This document shows, in pieces, positions 1 to 12,038 of a stretch of 64,000 nucleotides of DNA (positions within the stretch are counted from its first letter, which is position 1; each line of letters begins with the position of its first letter). The stretch is from Arctopsyche grandis. Lineage: Eukaryota > Arthropoda > Insecta > Trichoptera > Hydropsychidae. The stretch covers positions 15,289,501 through 15,353,500 of the forward strand of contig NC_135362.1 in the NCBI RefSeq assembly GCF_051622035.1. The letters are read 5' to 3'. A model generated the notes under the pieces. It searched no databases. It was given only the letters and a program-made list of their open reading frames with translations, and was not told the origin of the DNA. A program made the position numbers and the translations under genes.

Positions 1-50
1 TGCTCATATATTTAGAATAAAAATTGGTTTAAAGTTCTAATTCATTTTAG

Positions 51-2096
51 AAAACTTTAGTGAATAGACCAGCTTTGGGTGTTTTTCCTGGCGCAGATTG
101 GCCATCAAAACTACAACAAATATTGTTAAAAGTAGCTCCAAAAGGTTTGTCAAATTTGACCACTATGATGTGTGGATCTTGCTCAAATGAAAATGCTTTC
201 AAGAATATGTTCATCTGGTACCGACGCACTCAGCGGGGTGAAAATGTGCAATTTTCCAAGGAAGAGATGGAATCTTGCATGATTAATCAAGCACCTGGAT
301 CACCAGCCCTATCTATATTGTCTTTCAAGGTTTCCTCGTAATTTTTTTATATGTTAATGTGTATGTAGGTATGTGTTCCACCAGAAAATAATTTTTACTT
401 TATTTTATGGTTTTAAGGGTGCTTTCCATGGTCGTACTTTAGGAGTGTTATCAACGACTCACTCAAAAGCAATTCACAAGTTGGACATTCCAGCATTTGA
501 TTGGCCAATTGCTAGATTTCCACAATATAAATATCCGTTGGAAGAAAATGTACGAGAGAATGCCGAAGAAGACGCAAAGTATTATATATATGTTTATTTT
601 TAATTGTAATATTATAGATAATAAGATGAGGTTGCGTCACAATTTTAAAGTTGTATTTATTGGGCATAGTATTATGACTTTGATATTATCGATATAACTA
701 TGGTATCATTGATCTAAAAAAAATCTCCAAAAATATATATTATTGTTATGAATTAAAAGTTATAAAGTAATAATTTTATATGATTTTAAATTTGAAAGAT
801 ATCACTTACCGTTTCTAAATGAAAGTTTTCTTTCTAAGGTGCCTTGCTGAAGTGGAGGATTTAATTGATATATACAATAAAAAAAATATTCCTGTTGCCG
901 GAATCATCGTTGAGCCAATTCAATCTGAAGGAGGTGATAATGAAGCTTCTCCGGAATTCTTTCAAAAGCTACAGCGCATTGCTAAGAAGGTGAAAAAAAA
1001 TACCAAGTTTAATTTAATGAATATATGTATATGTATGTATGTAGTAAAAATATTAAAACACATTTTTATTTCAGAAAGGTTGTGGCTTATTGATAGATGA
1101 AGTTCAAACTGGTGGTGGACCAACTGGTAAAATGTGGTGTCACGAACATTTCAACTTGGATTCGCCACCGGATATTGTTACATTCAGCAAAAAGATGCAG
1201 CTTGGAGGATACTTCCACACACCAGAGATGTCGTAAGAATTTATGTCAATAATTAAATTCAAAAGCATAATTATTACGATATGTATTAAAGTAAATGTAG
1301 AGTATATGTCAAGGCCGTGTTTCTGTGTTGATGCTTGCATTTTGCGATTAAAATATTTTCAAACAAGATCTATTATAGTTTATCGATTTTCAAAGGTTAA
1401 TAAGTACTTGAGAAGGGGGTTAAACGAATTATATTTTTTAAAAGGATCTTTTAAAAATCAAATATTCCTATAGCTATATATGTACATAGTTAACCATTTC
1501 GTAATAATAAAATCTATAATCAATATTAATTGTTTTAATGTTATGTAATACAGCGCATTTAATTGCAGAGATACTGAATTGCATATATGTACATGTTTAT
1601 ATTTGTTTTAGTCCTGTTCACCCATATAGAGTGTTTAATACATGGATGGGAGACCCAGGAAAGCTGTTGTTGTTGGAGTGCGTAATTAGCACCATTCAGA
1701 AGCAAAATCTTTTGGATTTGGTTCAAAAGACTGGAAATGTACTCAAAAGTAGTCTGCTCAGTTTGGAAAAAGAATTTCCACACTTATTAAACTCTACAAG
1801 GGGGCGTGGTACATTTTTAGCCATCACTTGTCCAACTACCCCCATTAGAGATGACCTTGTCAATAAAATGAAACAAAAAGGTATAACATTTTGTATACAA
1901 TTATACGTTTGTACTTTTATTGACTTTAATAAGACAGTTCATTAGCAAATATTATATTTGGTATATTCCTAAAGGCTTCCAGACTGGTGGATGTGGAGAA
2001 CTTTCTATACGATTGCGACCAGCACTCATCTTCACGCCTAAACATGCTGAAATATTTATAGATGGTTTCCGCAGTGTTCTCAAGGAAGTCAAATAA
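51..2096 (+). CDS. Gabat: 4-aminobutyrate aminotransferase (GABA transaminase), 5'-partial
   Basis: PLP-dependent mitochondrial enzyme that moves the amino group of GABA to 2-oxoglutarate, giving succinic semialdehyde and glutamate. Exons read from frame and GT-AG sites: 51-329, 418-578, 839-989, 1075-1232, 1612-1880, 1975-2096; all phases join. The first exon here follows an acceptor at 49-50, so the start codon, mitochondrial presequence and N-terminal domain lie upstream of the window. Visible family signatures: [13 protein letters not shown], whose CxxC matches the iron-sulfur cysteines of animal GABA transaminases; GAFHGRT; the cofactor-site [10 protein letters not shown]; the PLP-lysine motif [10 protein letters not shown]; and the C-terminal [14 protein letters not shown]. 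The protein ends VLKEVK, with AATAAA at 2120-2125. No frame break is seen, so the gene looks functional. It is convergent with the TCTE1-like gene. Confidence 0.95.
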
Positions 2097-2125
2097 ACTT
2101 CTCAAAACATGAAGAAAATAATAAA

Positions 2126-3200
2126 CGTTTTATATTATTTTTGTATGATCATATTGATTTCGGTATATGTAACTTTATAATATTAAAATTTTAACCAAAG
2201 AAGAATTTGCATTTACAGTGCATTAGAAAATACATATGTATGTATTATATATTCATATTTGTATTTACTGTTTACATAGAATGTTAATTATACCATAGTG
2301 TTCTTATAACGGCTTCCAATTGAAACCAGAATGTGTTTCAAAATTTTAAATTGAAATTGAAATTGAGCATGTCTTCCATTTACAATTGTATTGTATTTTA
2401 TATGAATGTGTATTTTTGTAAAAATTATCAAGCTATGAAAATCCAAGTTCAAATGTCTTCCATTTATCGTATTAAAATACATATGTACCTTTACAATCTT
2501 ATAACAATAATTATGCTATTAGAAAATAATAGTGCAATAAATATGTACCAAAAGTTTTAAAATTAAAATATATTGTCTACAATATGATAGTATTGTTTTA
2601 TTTAATACTAGTTGTTTTACCAGGCTTCGCTCAGTGTTTGTAATATAAACAGCTTAAACATGGCGTATCTAATAGTAAATATTAAATGGTAAATTTATTT
2701 GAATCGAAAAAAATATAATTTTCAACCAATTGAATTGTCGACATAGTAACATTGTTTAAAGATACTTACATATATACATACATACTTACATACAAAGTCT
2801 GTTTCGAAAATATATATTAGATATATATGTATATGTATATATACTGTTTAATTTAAAACATACACACCAAATGTGCTCACAAATAAATAAAAATAAAAAT
2901 AAAAGAATAAAATTTTTGTAACGAACACATTAAGAATGAATGAATTTGGGAAAAGTTCATAATGCTGTCAGTGACAATATAATGGTGATCACAAATTAAA
3001 ACAAGTTTAAAAGGAAGAAACACTATTGATAGCAAACTATTAAATATATACATATGTATGCACTTATGTACATTTGTATGTATATAATATTTATATGTAC
3101 ATATACATGTTAATAAGGAAAAGGGGCAATTAAAAAAAATATAAAAACTACAGATTTTGCATTACCTTCATAGATGCCTATGATAATTTTATGAAGGCAT
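2126..3200. other. Convergent intergenic region, AT-rich
   Basis: Lies between the 3' ends of the transaminase and TCTE1-like genes. Apart from the Helitron-like copy at 2608-2821 it contains only A/T-rich DNA and CATA/TATG microsatellites (about 2760-2840 and 3045-3110). TTTATT at 3201-3206 can serve as the polyadenylation signal of the minus-strand gene. Confidence 0.6.
2608..2821 (-). mobile_element. Short Helitron-like element, complete copy
   Basis: On the minus strand this 214-bp copy runs from TCTAATATAT to CTAG and sits between a host A and a host T, the insertion site typical of Helitrons. It shares its 3' end (TACC..GGTA-like stem, then CTAG), the block around TTTATATTACA, and the 5' GACTTTGTATG block with copies at 12039, 63594 and 63829. 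There is no coding capacity. It is probably a non-autonomous member. Confidence 0.65.
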
Positions 3201-3257
3201 TTTATTTTATTCAAAATTTTATGCAAAAGTTATACGAAATTACTATGTTGAAAATTT

Positions 3258-5092
3258 TTAAACGAATTCATCTGAATAAAGACCCGGTATATGGTCTGGA
3301 TTGTGAGGGTTGTATTCCCAAACTAAATATTCTGGTTCGTCCAAATTGAAGGTTTCTGATAAAGAATTGGTTTCAGATTTGCTGCGAGAACTATTTCTCA
3401 CTAGGATTTTTGTAATTTCAGCAGAAACAACATCAGAAATCCCTGAAAATGATTTGACTAATAAATCTTAACTAAAAGAAATTTATTATTTGTCGTAACA
3501 TCAAAGTACATATACACCTGAAAATTGCATATCAATTTTTACAAGATTTTTATTTGCTTTTATAGCTGTCAGCAAAGTTGTTTCTGCTATTGAAAAATCG
3601 TTGGAGCTTATATTTATGCTTCGAAGACTTGAATTATATTCCAAACATTCTGAAAACTATAATTAAATGACAAAATATTTCAGTTTTCGTTTACATTCCA
3701 ATTAATTAGTTATACTGATTATTATTTACAACGGCAGCAGATGAGTCTATAAATCCACAACAAGAGACGTTAAGTTCTTTTGGCTTTTCTTTACATCTCA
3801 CCAAAGCTGAAGCCAAATAGCATGCTCCTTTATATGACAGCATGTTCATACTAATATCTGAAAATTTTATTAGGTAGTTTGATTTAGATGGCACAACGAA
3901 GCAAGAAGGAAAATATTATGCTTTTTGGTAGATACGCACCTAAAACTTTTAAAGGAGCTGAAAACTTTTCAGATAGACAAAAGCATAATGCTTGAATTCC
4001 TCTGTCATTGATTTGATCATCACTCAACCTCAACACTTTCAAATTTGTATGTTGTCGAAGAATATTTTCAAATTGCAAAATTATTTCTTCGGTTAAATTA
4101 CAATGAGATATATTTAATTCTTCAACACTATTTTTATGCAAAACAAATTGCTTCAGATTTTTAAATTGTAATAAATTTAATTCACAATTAATAATAGAAA
4201 ATTTAGATAAATTTGATGATGTATCCAATCCAGACAACAACAATTCCCAATCTAATAAATTTAATGCAAATTCCTGATTTCCATGTAAACGGATATCTTT
4301 TAAATTTACTAATTCTTTCAATATTCCGTTTAGTGCGAGATGATCGGTTTCTTTTTCTTCTTTCTCAGCTTGAAAATACATCAACTCAATTTCACTTATA
4401 AATGGATTCATCTAAAATAATTAATTTAAATTAAACATATACTACATAACATGTTAAAAAAAAATAAAGCGGGATCATCTAGTTTAGTCGAGTACTAGTT
4501 TTGCAAGTTCAATGACTGATTTTTCATCACCAGGAATAGCCTCTTGTATATTTTGTTGAAGGAATTTTCGTAAATACAATTCTTTCCAAAAATTTGGACA
4601 TCTATTGGAATTGAATACTCTCTCGGGCCATTTTTCAATGCAACAACGTCTCCAATAGATTTCATCCTGAAAATATATATGTACATGAAATCCGTGCATA
4701 TACATAAACTTGTCGTTACGAAATTAAACCAATTAACGTATACGATGTAGATAAAATCGAAAGCAAACTAGTTACAAATTCGCAAAGATTGCGTCAATAT
4801 TTACTTCAATAACATTTATCGTATACTTCAAGTGCAAATCCGTCGGCAATAATTCCACTAAGAATTCGTAATCTTGTTTAGGCAACTTCGACACTCTCAT
4901 GAAAGTATTAAATTTGTCAAAAATCTTGGAAATTGTGTATATACACATAGTACTTAATTTTGGCACTTGAACTGAGTCAACTTCATAAGTTTTCCGGACT
5001 AATTTCCTCAATTCCTCAGTTCGAGACGTGAAAACATCTTCAATTGGTTTTCCACTTTCTATTACAATCGTTGATTTAACATAAGACGACAT
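3258..5092 (-). CDS. TCTE1: TCTE1/DRC5-like leucine-rich-repeat axonemal protein
   Basis: Complete gene with six exons, in minus order 5092-4805, 4666-4496, 4411-3940, 3857-3730, 3656-3518, 3442-3258. All GT-AG joins keep the frame, giving 460 residues (human TCTE1 is about 500). The N-terminal helical part carries the family signature at about residues 97-145: I/NYWxRCC, WP, a W/F-K-E-L-Y motif, then IPG before the repeats. Leucine-rich repeats follow (VEELNISHCNLTEE, LKVLRLSDDQINDRGIQAL, KELNVSCCGFIDS, LRSINISSNDFS). A short acidic tail ends SDEFV. Known role of the family: subunit DRC5 of the nexin-dynein regulatory complex linking outer doublets in motile cilia and flagella, so expression in sperm is likely in an insect. 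The start at 5092 is the first in-frame ATG. Repeats are weakly conserved in length, but no stop interrupts them. Confidence 0.88.
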
Positions 5093-5254
5093 ATTTTATT
5101 ACAAATTAAACAATGATTCACATATTGTTTATATCTATGTTTATTTATATAAAGTATAAAAACAATCGAATGTTTTTAAAAATATTTTGCATGATTTGAA
5201 TTAACCCCTCAAAATTTATAACGAAAATTTAAATATGCATATTTAGGGTTTGTT

Positions 5255-5511
5255 GCAAACGATCGAAAAGCGCAGATGCACCTTTCGATGTGCACAGATG
5301 CAATTATTGAGTTGGATCTTTCTGGCGAGTTTTTAATAATTTAATACGGAAAAATTCGGAACTAAAGTATCAGAAGCATAGAACGTATACAGGGTAGGTA
5401 TGTCGGGACTTCGGGTAGATTTCGCTTCGTAAGTGCGAGCAGTGCGCACGCATAAGGTACACGTGTCGTTGATCTGTGGTTCAGTCTGTCTGGCGCTTTT
5501 CGATCGTTTGC
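5255..5511. repeat. Element bounded by 19-bp perfect inverted repeats
   Basis: GCAAACGATCGAAAAGCGC at 5255-5273 is repeated as its exact reverse complement at 5493-5511, giving a 257-bp unit with no coding content. It could be a small MITE or the remains of one. I see no convincing target duplication next to it, so the class is open. Confidence 0.45.
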
Positions 5512-5549
5512 ACCGCATCGGCATATTTACTAAGCATATTGTATATAAC

Positions 5550-6968
5550 CAGTGGCGGCTCGTGAATAAGATATCTGGGGGTGCTGCGGTTGATTAAAAA
5601 TAAAAAAAATGTTTATTTGGATTATATTTTACTATTAACATCAATATTATCAAAATTAAAAATTATATGTATTTTATTTCATTATAAAATTGATTCTTCT
5701 GTCTTTTTTCTTTGAAAAAAGATCTATCACCTTTTCGTTAAATTTTTTACTGTCCATAATCATTTTTTTCAATTGACAGCATAGACAAAGCCGTCAATCT
5801 TTCCTGAACCATTGTGTTTCTTATACTCGTATATGTATGTCTTTATTCTATTTATTGATGAAAAACACCGTTCTGGCTCAGAGGTAAGCAGAATTTGAAT
5901 ATGTTTTGCTATTTCCACACGAACTTTGCATAAATTGATTCCAAAAATAAGTTTTTAAAATATTAATAAATCGTTAATACTATGCATTTCTTTCCTTGAG
6001 TAAAAAACTTATAATTCAGTTTGAAGTTTTTCTTTATTTAGCATTGGATATGATTCAACGGTTAGTAGTAGATCTTTCATTGACATTTTCTTTGAGTACT
6101 TTTCAAAATTTTCTTTATTAAATAATTTCACAGCTTTTAATTGATTAGAAAAAGTATATCTTTCTTTAATATCCTTAATAATAACATCGCACATATTTTT
6201 GGCTTCTATAATATGTGCGATAATATATGCATCACATATTTTTGGCTTCTATTTTGTTCTCGTATTTGTATAATGACATTAGTAAAACTTTATAAGTTTT
6301 CTTTAATTGAAAATGCATCGATATTACTAGATTGCATTTGGTTATAAATAATTTATACATGCGGCATTAACTTGTGAAAAAGTTCTGACTAAAATAAAAA
6401 ATTGTATTCACTAAATTGGTAGAATCTGTTATTGTTTTATCGGTATTTTCAGAAGAATATTTAAGTTCTTGAAAACATTGGCTCAGCTTCTCTTGATTTT
6501 TATACCATCTTAAATACTGTGACGTATAGAAGGAAGTGTAGAAAGATAGAAAGTGTAAGAGGTGTAGAAAGAAAGACAAAAGGTGCAGAAGAAATGACGA
6601 AAAGTGAGGAGCGTGTCGAGCGCGCGGCGCGCACACGAACGCAACAAGAAATGTGTAGTACGGACTGTTGGGAGTGCAGTACGGACCAAGCTTCTAGCTG
6701 CCCCCACGCCCCTCCTTCGCCCACTCGAGCAATTCCATCGAAAACCGTACTGCACAAAATCATAAACGATGCCTCACTTTCTGATATTAGTACCGCGATG
6801 TATGATCATTATTGGATGTATCGGTGTGCGGGCGAGCTTAATACACACTTAAATATTATTGATATTTTCATATATTAACATACATTTATGTATATAATAA
6901 TATTAAATTTTTCTCAATTTCCTTGGGGGTGCTGCAGTACCGCAGTGCGTATGGACGAGCCGCCACTG
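5550..6968 (-). mobile_element. hAT-superfamily DNA transposon, internally degraded
   Basis: Begins CAGTGGCGGCTCGT and ends with the exact complement ACGAGCCGCCACTG. It is flanked by 8-bp target duplications tatataac (5542-5549) and tagataac (6969-6976), matching at 7 of 8. Both subterminal regions also share GGGGGTGCTGC. CAGNG termini and 8-bp duplications define hAT. The 1419-bp length is too short for a full element. Its transposase relic is listed separately. A GC-rich, purine-rich stretch at about 6520-6780 is non-coding filler as far as I can tell. Confidence 0.85.
5600..6194 (-). pseudogene. hAT transposase C-terminal relic
   Basis: Minus-strand reading gives an open stretch at 6194-6009 with the ESYPMLNKEKLQTEL-type motif seen in ZMYM1/TTF-finger hAT transposases. 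After stops and frame changes come the dimerisation motif LTSEPERCFSSINRIKTY, then MVQERLTALSMLSIEK in another frame, then FNEKVIDLFSKKKDRR near the end. The order and spacing match the hATC domain. Several stops and at least two frameshifts make it non-functional. The catalytic N-terminal part is missing. Confidence 0.75.
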
Positions 6969-6976
6969 TAGATAAC

Positions 6977-9900
6977 TAAAAATTGTACAAAATATTTAAA
7001 GTTGGACCATTAATTAATTAGTTCTAAAACGGAGTTAATAAATTCACCTGTCATTGATACGACCTGAACGCATTTATGTAAATAATCATTAACCGGTGGT
7101 AGTAAATTGTCGGATTAAAGGACACGCCCAAGATATTTATTTGTTTTATTTGGTCCGGTGAGCATTGTCGTAACAGCAAATGGGCCATTGTGAATATATA
7201 ATTAGATATTTATCAGATAGTATGATCGATCTTGATTGACAGTCACCGGACCATTGGATAACACTGACTTCGACGAATTTTCCATTGAACCGACTCAAGG
7301 TCCCCGAATTATAAACACGCAAATAAGATAAATGCTAATTATATTTACGGTTGTATTATACATTCATATGTGTACATAATTTGTAGATTTAATAAAAATA
7401 TATTTATAGATAAATTTGCTCGACCTGACCTTCCTTAACATAAAATTTTTTTCGATAATAATTGTGTCTTAAGTATAATATTATTTATGAAATTCTGAAG
7501 TAAATCAAAATGAATACTTACGTTTTCACTCATCTTTTCAATTCCATTGATATTGAAATTCGATAAACTTACACCAACAATTAAGAGGGCTGTACACCCG
7601 AAACCTTAATTTTGTTGCCGTTCCTTTCTTCGAGATATATATTGAGTGAATGCGACAGTTGCGCTTCGACCAGATAATACGGTTTCGTATTCTCCAGTTT
7701 TCTCATCCGAAACTAGACCAATTTAAAAAAAATTTCATCATCGGTATGAGAAAGATATTTTTTTTTAAATCGACCGTTAAATAAGCACCCTGGACTTTTG
7801 TGGGTGTAAAAATGAGGCGATTTTATAGATGTTTGGCGGCTCCTAGCTCCTATAAAAAATAACTAATCAAAAAAATAAAAGCACAGATGCATGCCAATGG
7901 TGGATATCCATAGCATATTAAAAAATAATTTCTCTAGTGCCATAATTGAGGAAGGGAGAAGTGTAATACGTTTGTATTACACTTGTATTACATTGAGAAG
8001 GCGCTGGTGTCCAGCCCTCTTAATATTATTATGTTTTAATGTTAATTATTTAATGATTAACACCATACTAGCAGGCATTTAATAAATCAATTCACAAGCA
8101 AAAAGGTGAACACGTGTGAATGTTTTATATCACATATTATGATATTATTATGAGCCTTTTAAAAAACAAAGCAATTTTCTTTTTATTTACATACTGATAA
8201 TATATTTACACATTTATCTATCTGTTAATCTTATCTATATCTAACAACCTATTACCAATTGTCAAAATATTTAAAAAACTTAATGAATTAATTATTACTA
8301 ACACTCTCACATACATTGGACATACCATTTGACAAATGCATTCTAATAAAATGAAACGAGTTTTATTGATTCAAATTTTTGTTTCATTTTCATAATTTGA
8401 TTTCAAGAATTAAGTAGTTTTAACCAGGGCTGTGGAGTTGGTTCAAAATTTAACAACTCCGACTTTTTGTTATGTTTCGACTCCGACTCTGACTCTAACT
8501 TGAACGATTTTAGTAAGATCGACTTTTCTTGCTAACGTATAAAATTACACTGTTCGACAAATGACGACTTTTTGTTTGGTTCAGAGACGAGATATGACTT
8601 TTCTTATAGATCTATGCCCAGTGAACACGAATCTGGTAATAAAAAATGTCGATTGGCTCGAGATTCGTAGATATATGTGTTTTTTAAATCGCGCGATTTT
8701 CGCTTTCAAATCTCTCTAAGTAGTCGTCCAGTTCAAATCAAAAGTCAAAAGTACGTATTTTCACTTGGGATTTTTTCCCACTGTTAATACTATTTTATAT
8801 TGAGATTTTTCTGTTGAAACATGTTTATTGAGATAGTGTTCTAGCCATATTATTTTTTGTTTTCGTTTAAAAGGGTTAATTGGAAGTGTGCTGAATTTTA
8901 AATCGGTAAAATTGCGAGTTAACATCTCGTACTATTATTTACTCGTATTTACACGAATCTGAATTAAATTAATAGGGATAATATATTAAATTGTCTTTAT
9001 ATTAGAATTAAATAAAATTCCACTTAGAAAAATCATATTTAGACTATTCAGGAGACAACATTTTCACACAGGGGGATCATCAAGCTGCGTGACCGTCAAC
9101 ATGTGAGCTTTGCCTTATTTGTGTGACGAGTTAACGATAAGTCATTAGACATAATTGGTCGGCAACGAGAGAAGAATCATTTCCCCGGTCGTGATTCACG
9201 ATCCACGGAATTTCTCAAATATTTTTGTGCCGTGTGTGTCGTCATTTTATGCCAGCGTTTCCCCATCGGCCATTAGCATCTAATTTTGTTTTTTATTATC
9301 TATATTTTTGGCGTTTCCATACAAAAAATAATTTCTGTACGTTTCAAGGTGGCCTTTCGTAATTAGCTATAATGGGTTCGTTTACGCATCAATCAATTGT
9401 TCAAACATGAATATTCATCGATCCATCAGCAGCGATGACCTCACGCTGACCCAAACAATAAATTCAACATCATTGCGAAAAAATAAAAACCACGGTGATT
9501 CGTAGGATTGATGATATTTTGCACTTTCGTCAGAAGCCAATTGATTCTTAACATTATACAATTGGTATATCCATACATGCAATAAGCCATTTAAGGTATG
9601 TAAATGTTTATTTTATATTTAGCGTTACCACTTTCAATTTTTATTCTAAAAATTAAAGTAATACATAAATTGAAATAATTTTAACTGTAGGTCGTCAGTA
9701 TGATTAGACGATCCGTCATATAATCGATTACGCACATTCGAATACAGTATGCATATTATAATTGTTGCTCAATAGCGGAACGTATTGAATGCAAAATTTC
9801 AATAAATTTGCAAATTATGTAAAAAAATTTAAATAAAATCGTTATTACTTATTTATTACGAATATGACGTAAGAGAAAGCGAGCAGCCTCGTCAGTTCAA

Positions 9901-10740
9901 CGATTGCGCAACGTTTTGTCATCCCCGATAGTTGCAGATTGCTCTGTGGACAAGTGGTTCGTTGCAACACTGCAAGGCAAATTGCATTCCCACGATCGGA
10001 ACCAAACTGCACAGCTAAATTATTCTATATCGAAATTGCAACGTTTCCGATCTATGTACCATAATTGCTCTCGCCCAACGACTGGTAATACTGATCGTGT
10101 TTTTAAAGTTGGCACGATTTTTTGCTCCTGATTATATACTTACATATAATAAAATAATTCTCAGTGTTAATCTAAAACACCTAACCGTTACATGGTTTAC
10201 ATTAAATTAAATTTAAGTAAATGTGAAAGGCAGAGAAAGTATGGGACAGGTTCTTTTGAAGGATATACATATGTATGTATATGTACATATGTAAATAAGT
10301 GCAATCGTTGGAACCCCGACCTGAACAGAATAAGGGGATGCAGAAGTTGAAATCAAATATTTTTTTAATAAGTTCTGCTTACTAAAATTCTGGTATTCAA
10401 ACAAAAAATTTAAAATAAATTTATCACAAATTCTTGAATGAAGTATGTAGGCATATGTACATATGTAACTTCAAAGAAGTGGCTATAAAAATAACGTGAA
10501 CAATGAAAAAGTGTCCCGAATTCAATAAACGAAAGCTAGTTTTTACTTCATAAGAAATACATTAAAATTATGTAAATTATTCCGAATCAACAAAAACAAA
10601 TAAAATTATATTATTAGAACCTCCACAGCCTCCAAAGAGAATCTAGAATGTTCGAACCACAAACGTAAGGTTCATAATTTGTAATATAAATTCACAAATG
10701 CCATCCAATATTAGTTCATGGACTTTCTATGAAGTAAAGG
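6977..10740. other. Gene-poor AT-rich stretch
   Basis: No reading frame here has coding character or recognisable motifs. At 8426-8520 a fragment starting CAGGGCTGTGGAGT, with repeated GACTCCGACTC units, resembles the end of a widespread arthropod repeat with a CAGGG terminus, but no matching right end is visible. A TATG/CATA microsatellite lies at 10262-10290. Nothing else is recognisable. Confidence 0.5.
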
Positions 10741-10744
10741 TATT

Positions 10745-12038
10745 TATTTATTTTTTGAAATGCTTTTTATTTTTTATAAATTATGTTCACCAAAAATTTA
10801 TGTATAATATATATATACATTTTATAAGGGAACTAATTATTTGGTGGGTTAAAAATAACTAAAATGATCAGTTAAAAATTAGGATTAATGATCAGTAATT
10901 TATTAAATAAGTGATCAGTTTAATAATATACATGATCAGTAAATATTCATTTTTCGATCAGTAAATAACAATTTTTCTATCAGTAATTAATTAAATAAGT
11001 GATAAGATAAATAATATAAATGATAAGTAAAACCAAATGAATTATAATTTTTGACTGTTGATGATAGCGCGTCGTCCATCTTAGATCTTAGCAGCCGACA
11101 CTTATTTATTTAAGGGTCAGGTTAGGTTAGGTTAAGTTAGGGTTGGCCCTATTCATTTAAGATTAGGTTGTTAGGGTCGGTATTTATTATTTAACAGACA
11201 CACGAGAACTGAGACATTGAGACTGAAATGAACCTGGAGCGAGGGGCGAGGACCGAGGGGGTTGAAAACGGAGAGGGGATCAATATTTGTTTATGAACGA
11301 TGTTCAAGTTGTTAAAGCCTATCTGAGAAAAAGTCAGTCCAAGGGATAAAACAAAAATCAGGAAGCCAGTAGCGTCAGCAAGTGAAAGAAAGCCAGTTGA
11401 AAAAAGAATTCGAAGCCCGAAAACGATCCGATATGGCAACATTGGCTCTATTTCATCTGTCAGAATGCATAAAACTGATTATTTCATTTAATAATTGATC
11501 ATTTATGTCAAAATCTTATCACTTCGTTTTATATACTGATCATTTTGGTTTAATTTCTATTCATATTATTTAAATACTTATCTTACTATTTAATAATTGA
11601 TCGCAAAGCAACTGATCAATAAAAAACTCATTTATTATATTCACTGATCATTTATTATATTCACTGATCATTTATTATATTCACTGATCAATCCATTATT
11701 TTTACCTACCAAATGTTTATTTTACTGATAAAATTTTTTAATTATGAATTGAAAGGCCTCTATAAAAATGAATTTTTATAGAGGCCTTTTATAATAGTTA
11801 CTGATCTACTGATCATTTTCTATTTTACAATTGTTTTTGGTAATATTTATAGTGCTATCTTATTTTAATGTTAGTGTACAGCATAGTAGGAAAAAGCTCG
11901 AAAACCTATTCACAATTTTGTTCATAAGACATTTTATACATAATATTTGAACTAAATATTCATAATATTGTGTCAAAGCAATCTGTGTTTATATCTCAAG
12001 GGTATAGATATCTTGTTGGTATTAATTTTGATCAACCA
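10745..12038 (-). mobile_element. Jockey-type LINE 3' end, interrupted copy
   Basis: The sequence at 11793-12030 and again at 10753-10800 matches, in the same order, the 3' region of the Jockey-like copy at 15290-15900. Shared blocks include ACTGATCTACTGATCATTTT, an ACAGCATAGTAGGAAAAAG-like block, CAAGGGTATAGA, and the AATGCTTTTTATT block with its downstream TTATGTTCAC. About 0.96 kb of foreign DNA splits it, with TTTTATAA possibly duplicated on either side (about 10825 and 11785). A Helitron-like copy abuts the 5' side at 12039. Only the 3' UTR and the last codons remain. Confidence 0.6.
10837..11715. mobile_element. Inserted element with inverted ends rich in TGATCAGT
   Basis: The left end TTTGGTGGGTTAAAAATAA is mirrored on the right by a block ending TTATTTTTACCTACCAAA. 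Next to each end are many TGATCA motifs (left: about 10866, 10888, 10912, 10931; right: about 11496, 11540, 11614 and a 20-bp unit repeated three times at 11631-11690). The middle (11050-11450) is less AT-rich and includes a run of GGTTA repeats at about 11117-11145. There is no transposase. It looks like a non-autonomous DNA transposon with repeated subterminal binding-site-like motifs. The superfamily is unknown. Confidence 0.5.

Noticed and set aside
6519-6878. 119-codon frame in the hAT element
   Set aside because: Charged low-complexity reading of a purine-rich filler inside the transposon, antisense to the transposase relic.
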